Shown: one piece after another, positions 1-8,085 of the stretch | How the letters are laid out: every line of letters begins with the position of its first letter | How positions within the stretch are numbered: the first letter of the stretch is position 1 | Assembly (NCBI RefSeq): GCF_040610475.1 | Contig: NZ_JBEXMJ010000004.1 | Span: forward strand, 1 to 64,000 | Source: Actinopolymorpha sp. NPDC004070 | GTDB lineage: Bacteria; Actinomycetota; Actinomycetes; Propionibacteriales; Actinopolymorphaceae | DNA length: 64,000 nucleotides | Direction of reading: 5' to 3' | Translations under genes and position numbers: made by a program | Notes under the pieces: generated by a model | What the model was told of the DNA's origin: nothing | Database searches by the model: none | Seen by the model: the letters and a program-made list of their open reading frames with translations, nothing else

Positions 1-1905
1 CTGGACCGGACGGTGACCCTGACCGCGCGGGCTCTCGCTCGGGATGAGTTGTCGTTCCGGCACGCGCAGGTGATCGCGGGGGCGATCAAGGACCTGCCCA
101 AGTGGGTCAGCCTCGAACAGCGCCTGGAGGCCGAGGAGTACCTGATCGCGGAGTCGAAGCGGCGTAACCCCGACGACGTGCGCCTGCTGGGACGGCACCT
201 GCTGCGGGTGTTGGCGCCGGAGGAGTGGGAGAAGCGGCTGGGTAAGGAACTCGACGATGCCGAACGCCCTGCGGAACGATCCCGCTCCCTGAAGTACGTG
301 CCGAACGGTGTTCCGGGATCGGAGACGGTAGTGATCAAGCTGCCGGTGCTGGAGATGGAAGTCCTCCGCAAGCTGGTCGAGGCGCTGGTCGCCCGTGACA
401 CCCGTCCCGAGCCCGACGACCGTCCCCTGGACCAAAAACGCGGGGACGCGTTCGCGGAGTTGGTCGCCAGGTGGGCTGAATGGGAAGCCTCGCCCAACCG
501 CGGCCGAGGACGCGACTGCGTCACCGTCCTGATCGATCTGCACAACCTGATGAACGGCGTCGGGTTCGGCACCATCGACGACCTCAACCCCGTCCGCCCC
601 ATGCCCTGCGGCTGCCAAACCCCCGACGCCCAACGCCAAGCCCAACGCAAAGCCCGGCGCCAGGCCAAGGGCCAGTCCCAGGACGAGAACACCAAGCGCA
701 CCGAGGGTTCTGAGTCGGGACAGCCCTGGTCGGGAGAGTCCGGGCCAGACAAGACCCGCCCCGGCACCGCAAAGACCAAGCCTGCCGGCTCCAACCCCAC
801 CCAGAAGACCGACGGCACCGGCGACGCCAGCGGCACCGGCGGCACCGAGCCGAGCGACAACGCCGAGCCGAGCGACAACGCCGAGCCCGCGGCGGCGCCC
901 GATGCGAACACCAACGCCACCATGGGGGCTACGGCGCAACCCGGCGTTGACGAAGGGGTCGTCGATCAGGACCTGGCGGACGGCCCCGGCGAGACAACCC
1001 GGCCAGCCGACACCAACGACCCACACACGGACGCCGACCCGGGCGAGACGACAGACCCGCGCGAACCGACCCAGGCGGCCGACGCCGAGGACCGTGGTCG
1101 TCCCGGCGGCCAGAGGACGACGAGTAGCCGCAATAGTCAACCGGACAAGGAGAAACCACCACCGGATACCGCGGGCCTTGCGGACCGGATACCCGAACCG
1201 CGAGCACCCGGGCAGCACTCACAACCGAACACCGCCACCGGAACGGCCCCCGAGACCGGAACTGACCCCGACGCCGGAAGGGAAGCTGGAACGGGTCTCG
1301 GAGCCGACCCGGAAACAGATACCGGGCCCGAGGACTGGGACCTCGGGGCACAAGACGACGCCGACACCGATCTGCCCGAGGGTGCGGCGGGACCGGAGGA
1401 TGCCCACGAACCCAGCGACCCCGACGACCCCGACGACCCCGCCGGCCGCATCGACCCGCACGACGGCTGCAGCAAATGCGGAGGCGGTGGCTCGGTGCGG
1501 ATCCTGGGCCTGCGCGGCGAGCCGATCTCGGTTGCCACCGTCCGGCGGATGGCGTGTGACGCGAACATCATCCCGGTGGTGCTGGGCGGCAACGGTGAGG
1601 TCCTCGACGTCGGCATGGCCGACCGGTTCTTCACCGAGGCGCAACGCCGGGCTTTGGCAGTCCGCGATGGATCCCACTGTCACTTCCCGGGCTGTCAGGT
1701 CCCCGAACGCCGCTGCATCGCGCACCACATGAACCCCTGGGACGACTTCGGGCCGACGGACCTCGACAACGGAGTTCTCCTGTGCAAGGCCCATCACACC
1801 TTCGTCCACCACCGAGGCTGGCAGGTGCGGATGGGCGCACATGGCCACCCGGAGTACGTTCCGCCGGAGTGGGTGGACCCGCAGCAGAAGGTGCAACGAC
1901 CCTGA
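1..1905 (+). CDS. DUF222/HNH endonuclease domain protein (5' end outside window)
   Basis: The frame is open from the first base, so the start lies upstream. The visible N-terminal part has the helical look of the actinobacterial DUF222 (13E12 repeat) family. The C-terminal part carries an HNH motif around bases 1660-1830, with CHFPGC, an AHH pair and LLCKAHH as probable metal ligands and catalytic His. The two halves are separated by about 280 residues (bases ~640-1470) of low-complexity Thr/Asp/Gly/Pro/Glu sequence. This makes the protein longer than the 400-500 residues usual for the family as I know it. DUF222/HNH genes occur in many copies in actinobacteria and are often called putative selfish or nuclease elements; the biological role is not established. 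Family assignment is firm, activity is inferred. Confidence 0.85.
   Translation: MDRTVTLTARALARDELSFRHAQVIAGAIKDLPKWVSLEQRLEAEEYLIAESKRRNPDDVRLLGRHLLRVLAPEEWEKRLGKELDDAERPAERSRSLKYVPNGVPGSETVVIKLPVLEMEVLRKLVEALVARDTRPEPDDRPLDQKRGDAFAELVARWAEWEASPNRGRGRDCVTVLIDLHNLMNGVGFGTIDDLNPVRPMPCGCQTPDAQRQAQRKARRQAKGQSQDENTKRTEGSESGQPWSGESGPDKTRPGTAKTKPAGSNPTQKTDGTGDASGTGGTEPSDNAEPSDNAEPAAAPDANTNATMGATAQPGVDEGVVDQDLADGPGETTRPADTNDPHTDADPGETTDPREPTQAADAEDRGRPGGQRTTSSRNSQPDKEKPPPDTAGLADRIPEPRAPGQHSQPNTATGTAPETGTDPDAGREAGTGLGADPETDTGPEDWDLGAQDDADTDLPEGAAGPEDAHEPSDPDDPDDPAGRIDPHDGCSKCGGGGSVRILGLRGEPISVATVRRMACDANIIPVVLGGNGEVLDVGMADRFFTEAQRRALAVRDGSHCHFPGCQVPERRCIAHHMNPWDDFGPTDLDNGVLLCKAHHTFVHHRGWQVRMGAHGHPEYVPPEWVDPQQKVQRP
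847..882 (+). repeat. 18-bp tandem duplication inside the HNH gene linker
   Basis: Two identical 18-bp units (847-864 and 865-882) encode the repeated peptide EPSDNA in the low-complexity linker. It is a local sign of slippage-driven growth of the linker. Confidence 0.8.
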
Positions 1906-1988
1906 AAGCCCTACTGCACATGGGCTTGCTGCCACCAGCACGACCAGCAGCAGCAGGACCGGCAGCAAATGCGCTGTGGGAAGAACCG

Positions 1989-2474
1989 CTACCGGGAGGA
2001 CGACCGCTCCGAGCCGGGGCCTTCGGCCGGTTCGATCCGGAAGACCGCGACCCGACCGGCGAGCGCCACGAACTCCTCCGGCGTGCCGTCCTGGACCACC
2101 CTCGCCTGCCGGATCAACGGCACTCCCCTGGGCACCTTCGCCGGGAACACCGCTAGCACCGGGCGCGACTCCTCCGCCGACAACTCCACCAGGCGGACCC
2201 GCTGGCTCCGCCGGCCGGACGCGAACACGCCCACACCGGCCGCCCGCGCGTTCGCCACCCAGTCGGCGCCAGGGAAGCCGCCCACGATGTAGCGTCCGCC
2301 CTCGAACTCGAACGGCGTCACCGGTGTGGTGCGGTCCTTGCCCGACTTGCGCCCCCGGACGGTGAGCGTGTGCACCGGGCCCGTACGCAGGCCCGCGCGC
2401 TGCATCGTGACGACCAACCTGTTCATCGGCCGCAGCCAGCGCGGCAGCGCGTACCCCTTCGACGTACTCGTCAT
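1989..2474 (-). CDS. Deazaflavin-dependent nitroreductase-family protein (DDN-like)
   Basis: This 161-residue protein resembles the Ddn/F420H2-dependent reductase family (split beta-barrel). The N-terminal part has TVRGRKSGKDRTTPV, the RxSG...R.TP signature for cofactor binding, then a GG-FPGADWVAN segment. Length is typical (about 140-160). Family members use reduced F420, or in some cases bind fatty acids or menaquinone, to reduce or bind small molecules; the substrate here cannot be told. It lies 42 bp downstream of the GlxA-type regulator on the same strand, so co-transcription is possible. Start chosen at the only ATG giving the full N-terminus. Confidence 0.8.
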   Translation of the reverse strand: MTSTSKGYALPRWLRPMNRLVVTMQRAGLRTGPVHTLTVRGRKSGKDRTTPVTPFEFEGGRYIVGGFPGADWVANARAAGVGVFASGRRSQRVRLVELSAEESRPVLAVFPAKVPRGVPLIRQARVVQDGTPEEFVALAGRVAVFRIEPAEGPGSERSSSR

Positions 2475-2516
2475 CTCCCACCACCTGTTGTCGAGGTCAT
2501 ACTGACCGACGAATGC

Positions 2517-3548
2517 TCACCCGTCAGCCCTCGCGGCGGTACGAAATGCTCGGCGATACGCCGACGGAGACGTCCGCATCGTTCTGGCGAAGTGGTGGCG
2601 AAAGGTGACCGCCGTGGCGAAGCCGACGGAGGCGGCGACCTGCTCGACCGGGGCGTCGCCACGCTCCAGCAACGCCAGACTTGCCTGTACGCGCTGGGCG
2701 ATCAGCCACCGGATGGGGCTGGTCCCGGTGCAGCGCTGGAAGTGCCGCAGGTAACTCCGGCGCGACATGTGCGCCCTGGCGGCCAGCGTCGCGACAGTGA
2801 GGTCCTCGTCGAGGTGGGCCAGCGCCCAGGTCATGCTGGCGGCCACCCGGTCGTCGTCGAGTTCCTCCGGCACCGGCATCTCGACGTACTGCGCCTGTCC
2901 ACCGTCACGGTGCGCTGGTACGACCATCCGCCTGGCGACCGCGTTGGCGATCGACGGTCCGAAGTCCTGCCGCACCAGGTGCAGGCACAGGTCCACGCCG
3001 GCCGCGCTGCCGGCACTGGTGAGTACGTTCCCGTCGTCGACGTACAACACGTCGGCATCCACCCGCACCAGGGGGAACCGCTGGCGCAGCAGCGGTGCGT
3101 ACTGCCAGTGCGTCGTCGCCGGCCGATGGTCGAGCAGACCTGCCGCGGCAAGCGCGAACGCGCCGGAGCAGATGGAGACGATCCGCGCGCCTCGTTGGTG
3201 CGCGGCCCGCAGTGCGGTCACCAGGTCGGGCGAGGGGTCCGCGTGGACGTCGGAGACACCGGGAACGATCACCGTGTGCGCGTGCGCGATCTCCGCCAGG
3301 CCGTACGCGGCGGACAGTTCGGCCCCGCCGACCAACCGGACGGGATTCCGCTCGGCACAGATCCGCAGGTCGTACCACCGTAGATCGAACTCGGGCCGTT
3401 CCAGCCCGAACACTTCGGTCACGATCCCGGTCTCGAAGGCGGACATTCCGTCGTAGGCGACCACGACGACCCGCCGGCCCTCGGCCGCGACCCGTCGACG
3501 GCGCCGGATCGTCACCGCGGTCGGCGCGCTCGGGTTCGCTGTAGGCAT
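2517..3548 (-). CDS. GlxA-family transcriptional regulator (DJ-1/PfpI domain plus AraC HTH)
   Basis: The protein (343 aa) has two recognisable parts. Residues about 20-190 form a DJ-1/PfpI-like domain, including a nucleophile-elbow-like SICSGAFALA and a TTHW motif. Residues about 225-335 form an AraC-type double helix-turn-helix (RAHMSRRSYLRHFQ, then VGFATAVTFRHHF). This is the layout of GlxA/FtrA regulators, which bind small ligands through the amidase-like domain, usually without catalysis. It is divergent from the rhodanese gene at 3620, with about 70 bp between them. Control of that gene and of itself is therefore the simplest inference. Confidence 0.88.
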   Translation of the reverse strand: MPTANPSAPTAVTIRRRRRVAAEGRRVVVVAYDGMSAFETGIVTEVFGLERPEFDLRWYDLRICAERNPVRLVGGAELSAAYGLAEIAHAHTVIVPGVSDVHADPSPDLVTALRAAHQRGARIVSICSGAFALAAAGLLDHRPATTHWQYAPLLRQRFPLVRVDADVLYVDDGNVLTSAGSAAGVDLCLHLVRQDFGPSIANAVARRMVVPAHRDGGQAQYVEMPVPEELDDDRVAASMTWALAHLDEDLTVATLAARAHMSRRSYLRHFQRCTGTSPIRWLIAQRVQASLALLERGDAPVEQVAASVGFATAVTFRHHFARTMRTSPSAYRRAFRTAARADG

Positions 3549-3619
3549 GGCGCGATATTAGTGGAGTACGGCATTCGGGCCACTGTTCCCGGGTGGGACG
3601 GAACCGCAGGATCGAGGGC

Positions 3620-4162
3620 ATGAACAACCCATCGATCACCGCGGCCTACACCCGTTCGTCCACCGGACCGTCTGCCGGACCGCCTGCCGAGGAGTCCGCG
3701 GTGCCTTCCGCCGTGGGCGGCGTGCCAGCCGCCTCGCCCGCCGACGCCCTCGCCCACTTCGCCGCCCGCATGAGTTTCGAAACCGACGTGAGCGACGTGC
3801 ACGCCGACCTCGAAGCAGGCGTACCCAACCTCGTCGTCGTCGACGTGCGGTCGGACGAGGCGTGGGAGCAGGGGCACGTGACCGGCGCGATTCACCTGCC
3901 CACCAACCGGATCGCGGCCGACGGCGCCCGGATCGTTCCGGCCGATGCTCTCGTCGTTACCTACTGCTGGGGGCCCGGCTGCAACGGTGCGACTCGGGGC
4001 GCACTGGAGTTCGCCCGCCTGAACCGCAGGGTGAAGGAGATGCGCGGCGGCTTCGAGTACTGGGCTCGGGAGGGCCTGGCCGTCGAGACGGCGCAGGGCC
4101 GATCCCTGCGACCGGCGGACCCGCTCACCGCACCGCTGGCAAGCCCTGCCTGCGGCTGCTGA
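3620..4162 (+). CDS. Rhodanese-like sulfurtransferase
   Basis: A single rhodanese domain of 180 aa. The active-site loop is C121-N-G-A-T-R126, the CxxxxR form of a persulfide-carrying loop. The upstream VVDVRSDEAWEQGHV matches the conserved DVR...GHI region. Likely reaction: transfer of sulfane sulfur to a thiol acceptor; physiological donor and acceptor unknown. The extreme C-terminus (ACGC) adds two cysteines that could relay persulfide, which is speculation. The ATG at 3620 is preferred over an in-frame GTG at 3593 because the GTG adds a weak N-terminal extension and the ATG has a GAGG-like site upstream. The gene is divergent from the GlxA-type regulator. Confidence 0.85.
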   Translation: MNNPSITAAYTRSSTGPSAGPPAEESAVPSAVGGVPAASPADALAHFAARMSFETDVSDVHADLEAGVPNLVVVDVRSDEAWEQGHVTGAIHLPTNRIAADGARIVPADALVVTYCWGPGCNGATRGALEFARLNRRVKEMRGGFEYWAREGLAVETAQGRSLRPADPLTAPLASPACGC

Positions 4163-4257
4163 GTCGCCACCGAACGGTACCGACGAACCGGCCGGCCGAC
4201 AGCATGAAGTGACGGGCACCCAGGACACAAATCGGACATTTCCGTTTCCGAACGGTC

Positions 4258-4288
4258 TTGACCTTGACCGAGGTCCTGATGCGATCCT
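4258..4288 (+). promoter_or_regulatory. MerR-type promoter with operator dyad in front of the MerR gene
   Basis: A -35-like TTGACC (4258-4263) and a weak -10-like GATCCT (4283-4288) are 19 bp apart, the long spacer typical of MerR-controlled promoters. Inside lies the inverted repeat GACCT (4260-4264)/AGGTC (4271-4275). The predicted transcript start falls on or near the GTG at 4295, so a leaderless mRNA is plausible; no ribosome binding site is visible before that GTG. Confidence 0.55.
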
Positions 4289-4294
4289 TCCTGC

Positions 4295-4666
4295 GTGACC
4301 TCCTACTCCTCCGGCCAGGCCGCGGAAAGATCAGGGTTCAGCATCGACACTCTTCGTTACTACGAACGCATCGGACTGCTGAAGGGGATCCACCGCACGG
4401 AGTCCGGGCAACGCCGGTTCACCGACGACGATGTCACCTGGCTGAGGCTGCTGCGATGCATGCGGGACACCGAGATGCCGCTTGCGGAGATGCGTCGGTA
4501 CGCCGAACTCCACCGCGCGGGTCCGGACCGGATGACCGAACGGCTCAACCTCCTCGAGGACCACGGGCGACGGGTGGAAGGCCGGCTCGAGCACCTGCAG
4601 TCGTGCTGGACCGTCATCAGGGACGAGATCCATACCAGGACGGCCGCCGGGCAGCCCGTCTGCTGA
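4295..4666 (+). CDS. MerR-family transcriptional regulator
   Basis: The 123-residue protein starts with a MerR winged helix: SGQAAERSGFSIDTLRYYER for HTH and wing, GIHRTESGQRRFTDDDV, then a coiled-coil dimerisation helix over residues ~75-115. The short C-terminus ends in Cys and has no recognisable ligand domain, so the effector is unknown. Small MerR proteins of this shape often respond to stress or aldehydes. The GTG start fits the predicted leaderless transcript from the dyad-containing promoter just upstream, suggesting autoregulation. A 12-bp hairpin follows the stop. Confidence 0.85.
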   Translation: MTSYSSGQAAERSGFSIDTLRYYERIGLLKGIHRTESGQRRFTDDDVTWLRLLRCMRDTEMPLAEMRRYAELHRAGPDRMTERLNLLEDHGRRVEGRLEHLQSCWTVIRDEIHTRTAAGQPVC

Positions 4667-4685
4667 CGAGCTACGGACGTTCCCG

Positions 4686-4714
4686 GCCGGTGTCAACGTT
4701 CTGTTGACACCGGC
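4686..4714 (+). terminator. Perfect 12-bp hairpin after the MerR gene
   Basis: GCCGGTGTCAAC (4686-4697) and its exact complement (4703-4714) flank a 5-nt loop, 19 bp after the MerR stop. There is no T-run, as is common for actinobacterial hairpin terminators. It separates the MerR gene from murD and argues against a murD start upstream of 4767. Confidence 0.65.
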
Positions 4715-4766
4715 GGCGACGCCCCATCGCCGGGCAGCGGCGGCCGGCGTCGGGCACAATGGCCCG

Positions 4767-6167
4767 ATGCTGGTCGACGTTCCGAAGCTGTCCGGCGCGC
4801 GGGTCACCGTGATGGGTCTCGGCCTGTTCGGCGCCGGCGTGGGGGTGACGAAGTTCCTGTGCCGATCGGGGGCGCGGGTGACGGTCACCGACGTGCACGA
4901 CGCACATCAGCTCAGGGAGTCGGTGGCGGCACTCGACGGCTGGCCGGTCGACTTCCACCTCGGCGGGCACAGGGAGGAGGACTTCACCGGCACTGATCTC
5001 GTGGTCGTCAGCCCGGGTGTGCCGGACGAGTCGCCCTGGCTCGGACTCGCCGACGCCCTCGAGGCGGAGCTGAACCTGTTCGTCAAGCTGTGCCCGGCGC
5101 GCACGGTCTACGGCGTCACCGGCTCCAACGGCAAGTCCACCACGACGACGTTGATCGGCCGGATCCTCGCCCGCGGACCACGCCGGGTCTGGGTCGGCGG
5201 CAACCTCGGCGTGTCCCTGCTGGACCACCTCGACGAGATCGGCCCCGACGACATCGTCGTACTCGAGCTCTCCAGTTTCCAGCTGCAGCGCCTGGCTCCC
5301 CTGAAGTGGAGTCCGCGGGTGTCGGTCGTCACCAACATCACGCCCAACCATCTCGACCGGCACGGCACGATGGCGCGGTACGTCGAGGCCAAGCAGACGA
5401 TAGTTCGGCACCAGCGCGGGGGCGACGTACGAGTGCTGAACGCCGACGACCCGTTCGCCACGGAATTCGACCCGGGGATCGCCGGGACTGATTCGGCTGA
5501 GCGCACAGGGGCTTCCGTGCGCTGGTTCGGGGTGGACGTCGGGGCCGACGGCGCCCGGATCGGCGAGGAGACGATCGAGTACGCCGGAGACCGGCTCGAC
5601 GTCCACGACCGGCGCCTGCCCGGAAGGTTCAACCTGCACAACCTCGCCGCGGCCACCGCCGCCACGGCGGACGCCTTCCCGGGGTGGGCGGAGGCCGCGG
5701 CCGAGGTCATGGTGAGCTTCCCGGGAGTGGAACACCGACTGGAGTTCGTCGCCGAGCTTGACGGGGTCGCCTACTACGACGACTCGATCGCCACCACACC
5801 CGAACGCACCCTGGCCGCCCTGGACACCCTGCCCGGGCCGCTGGTGATCCTGCTCGGCGGCTACGACAAGGGCCTGCCGTTCGACGCACTCGGCGCCCGG
5901 GTCCGGGAACGCTGCCGGGCCGCGGTGGTGTTCGGGCAAACCGCAGACATGCTCACCGACGCCATCGGCGGAGACGATCCGGCCGCCACGGGGACGGACC
6001 ACGTTGCTGTGCATCGGGCGGCGTCGTTCGAGGACGCGGTCGCCCGGGCGCGTGCGCTGGCCCGACCCGGCGACACGGTGCTGTTGTCGCCGGCCTGCGC
6101 GAGCTACGGCTGGTTCCGCAACTTCACCGAACGCGGGCGCAGGTTCAAAGAACTCGTCCGGGGCTGA
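4767..6167 (+). CDS. murD: UDP-N-acetylmuramoyl-L-alanine--D-glutamate ligase (MurD)
   Basis: MurD adds D-glutamate to UDP-MurNAc-L-Ala in the cytoplasm, with ATP, in peptidoglycan precursor synthesis. Visible signatures of the Mur ligase family are the N-terminal nucleotide-fold VMGLGLFGAGV, the P-loop VTGSNGKSTTT, NITPNHLDRHG, and the C-terminal domain motifs YYDDSIATTPERT, LLGGYDKG and LLSPACASYGWF. The 466-residue length from the ATG at 4767 is normal. An in-frame upstream start at 4704 would begin inside a perfect hairpin and is rejected. The gene is alone here, with no division or cell-wall cluster genes beside it, so it may be a second MurD or a relocated one. Confidence 0.88.
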   Translation: MLVDVPKLSGARVTVMGLGLFGAGVGVTKFLCRSGARVTVTDVHDAHQLRESVAALDGWPVDFHLGGHREEDFTGTDLVVVSPGVPDESPWLGLADALEAELNLFVKLCPARTVYGVTGSNGKSTTTTLIGRILARGPRRVWVGGNLGVSLLDHLDEIGPDDIVVLELSSFQLQRLAPLKWSPRVSVVTNITPNHLDRHGTMARYVEAKQTIVRHQRGGDVRVLNADDPFATEFDPGIAGTDSAERTGASVRWFGVDVGADGARIGEETIEYAGDRLDVHDRRLPGRFNLHNLAAATAATADAFPGWAEAAAEVMVSFPGVEHRLEFVAELDGVAYYDDSIATTPERTLAALDTLPGPLVILLGGYDKGLPFDALGARVRERCRAAVVFGQTADMLTDAIGGDDPAATGTDHVAVHRAASFEDAVARARALARPGDTVLLSPACASYGWFRNFTERGRRFKELVRG

Positions 6168-6235
6168 CCAACCGAACCCGGACGCCCGAACCCGACCGAG
6201 CGCGGCGGTCGAGCCACACCGATAGGTTGAGCGGC

Positions 6236-7039
6236 ATGTCCATCCCAGCCGAGAACGTGTTCGAAGATCCGAAGCAGTCGGGGCCGCAGTCCGGGCAGAA
6301 CCCGGGGCAGCAGCCGGGGCACCGGTCCGGTCAGCACAGCGCGATCCGCGCGCTGGTGTTCGACTTCGACGGTCTGGTGGTCGACACCGAGACACCGGAG
6401 TTCCAGGCCTGGCAGGAGATCTTCGCCGACCACGGCACCGAGCTCGAGCTGGCGACATGGGCAGACGTCATCGGTACGACCGACCACCACTTCGACCCGT
6501 ACGCCGAACTCGAGCGTGCCTCGGGCCGCACCGTCGACCGGGGCGCCATCCGCACCGCGCGGCGGGCCCGGATCCGGGCGCTCATCAGCGACCAGCCCGT
6601 CCTGCCCGGCGTGGAGGACTACCTCCGGCAGGCTCGCGACCACGGGCTCCGAGTCGGCCTGGCGTCCAGCTCCTCCCGCGACTGGATCCAGGGACACCTG
6701 GCCGAACGTGGCCTGCTGCACCACTTCGACACCGTTCGCACCGGCGACGAGGTGGAACGCACCAAGCCGGACCCGGCGTTGTACCGGTTGGCGGCGGCGG
6801 ACCTGGGCGTCGACCCCGCGCAGGCGATCGCGCTGGAGGACTCCCCCAACGGCCTGGCGGCGGCCAAGCGGGCCGGGATGTTCTGCGTCGTGGTGCCGAA
6901 CGCGCTCACCCGTCAACTCGACCTTGCGGCGGCCGATCTTCGGGTCACCTCTCTTGCCAACCTGCCGTTGACGCGGCTGCTGGAGACCGCTCAGGAATGG
7001 TCGGTCCGCTCGCGCCACTCCCGTTCGAGCAACGCGTAG
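6236..7039 (+). CDS. HAD-superfamily (beta-phosphoglucomutase-like) hydrolase
   Basis: A subfamily IA HAD phosphatase of 267 aa. Motif I is DFDGLVVDTE near residue 40, motif II is VGLASSSS, motif III is around ERTKPDPALY, and motif IV is ALEDSPNGLAAAKRAGM. These are typical of sugar-phosphate phosphatases or phosphoglucomutases; substrate not predictable. The first ~30 residues are a Gln/Pro/Gly-rich extension before the fold (SGPQSGQNPGQQPG). The ATG at 6236 is preferred over the TTG three codons earlier. The 3' end overlaps, on the opposite strand, the remains of a GNAT gene. Confidence 0.85.
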   Translation: MSIPAENVFEDPKQSGPQSGQNPGQQPGHRSGQHSAIRALVFDFDGLVVDTETPEFQAWQEIFADHGTELELATWADVIGTTDHHFDPYAELERASGRTVDRGAIRTARRARIRALISDQPVLPGVEDYLRQARDHGLRVGLASSSSRDWIQGHLAERGLLHHFDTVRTGDEVERTKPDPALYRLAAADLGVDPAQAIALEDSPNGLAAAKRAGMFCVVVPNALTRQLDLAAADLRVTSLANLPLTRLLETAQEWSVRSRHSRSSNA

Positions 7040-7284
7040 ACCACCTCGTCGGTCCACTCGCCCTTGACGAACCCGTTCTCGACGAAGTGACGTACACGGG
7101 ATTGAACACGTAGCCGATCTCGCCGGTGGCGTGCTCGCGGCTGGTCAGGAACAGGGTGGTCTCACCCACGACGGCCCCGCGCGTCGAGGTCGTCCGGGCG
7201 GTAGGCCCGCAGGATCAGCCGTTCGGTGCGCAGGGGAAGATCGGCGCGGAGCGGGACCCGGAGGCGGGGAGCGGAGTCGAGCAC
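6991..7284 (-). pseudogene. Decayed GNAT acetyltransferase (two internal deletions/frameshifts)
   Basis: Three pieces of a RimJ/RimL-type acetyltransferase lie in order on the minus strand but in changing frames. The first is an N-terminal piece, LPLRTERLILRAYRPDDLDA (about 7250-7180). The second is a middle piece, TTLFLTSREHATGEIGYVFN, in another frame (about 7160-7090). The third is a C-terminal piece, HFVENGFVKGEWTDEVVYAL, back in the first frame (about 7088-7020), ending at a stop at 6991. Intact relatives are about 180 residues; only about 98 codons remain. The losses fall after DDLDA and after FNPVY, the latter removing the acetyl-CoA loop. A start near GTG 7284 is possible. The gene cannot make a working enzyme. 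Confidence 0.8.
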
Positions 7285-7356
7285 CCGGCCGATGCTGTGC
7301 CGGGCGGACCGAAAAGGTGGTGACTCCCCGCTGGGTCGCCGATAACGTTCCGGGCC

Positions 7357-8085
7357 ATGAACTCCCCCACCCCGGTCGACGGCGTCACCCGGTCCACCCC
7401 GCCCGGAGCGGAGTTCTGCATGCGGTGCGGCCCGGAGACCGCCCTGCGCCCGGACGGCGCCGAAAAACCCGACGACACCTACGACCCCGGCGGCACCCGG
7501 GGCCTGGCCAGGTGTCCCCGGTGCGGATGGGAGCGTGTTGTCACCCGGCAGCCGCTGTTCCTCCTCAGCGGTCCGAGCGGCAGCGGGAAGACCACCGTCA
7601 CCGAGGCCCTCACCAGGCTCGCCGAGGGTGGTGGCCTGCCCGGCTGCGCGGTGTTCGACGTCGACCTCACCCTGCATGTCGCCGCGCTGGGCTGGGACGT
7701 CTGGCGCAACACCTGGTTGCAGCTCGCGCACGGCCTCGCCGCCAACGGCCTGGCCACGTTGCTGTGCGGCACGATCGTTCCCGACCAGCTGGCCGAGCTG
7801 CCGGCCCGGATGCTGATCGGTCCGATCCACCACGCGGCGCTGGACTGTCCGGACGACGTACTGGTCCGGCGTCTTCGCGACCGGCCGGCGTGGCGCGGAT
7901 CCGACGAGGAGTTCGTCGCGCGCCAGGTCGGCTTCGCCGACTGGCATCGTTCCCAGGTCGGCCGGCGGTTCGCCACTCACCGATCCGATCCGGCCGCGGT
8001 GGCTGCCGACGTCGCCAAGTGGGTACGCGAGGTGCTGGGCACGCCGGGCGGCCCCACAGCCGAACCGACGGGAGGTGCCCGGTGA
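7357..8085 (+). CDS. P-loop kinase-like protein with N-terminal zinc ribbon
   Basis: Residues ~20-60 hold two CxxC pairs (CMRC and CPRC), which would form a zinc ribbon. Next comes a Walker A motif, LSGPSGSGKTT, at about residue 70, then a kinase-like core with a conserved DVD, probable lid arginines (RRLRDRP) and a C-terminal helix. It looks like the AAA_33/nucleoside kinase group, substrate unknown. The stop overlaps the GTG start of the class I lysyl-tRNA synthetase by 4 nt (GTGA), so the two are probably translationally coupled. Whether the kinase has a role in tRNA, lysine or antibiotic chemistry is open. Fold call is fairly sure, function is not. Confidence 0.7.
   Translation: MNSPTPVDGVTRSTPPGAEFCMRCGPETALRPDGAEKPDDTYDPGGTRGLARCPRCGWERVVTRQPLFLLSGPSGSGKTTVTEALTRLAEGGGLPGCAVFDVDLTLHVAALGWDVWRNTWLQLAHGLAANGLATLLCGTIVPDQLAELPARMLIGPIHHAALDCPDDVLVRRLRDRPAWRGSDEEFVARQVGFADWHRSQVGRRFATHRSDPAAVAADVAKWVREVLGTPGGPTAEPTGGAR

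Noticed and set aside
6251..6265. GAAC-GT-GTTC as a possible LexA box
   Set aside because: The spacer is 2 nt instead of 4 and it lies inside a coding region; the same applies to the copy at about 20747-20756.
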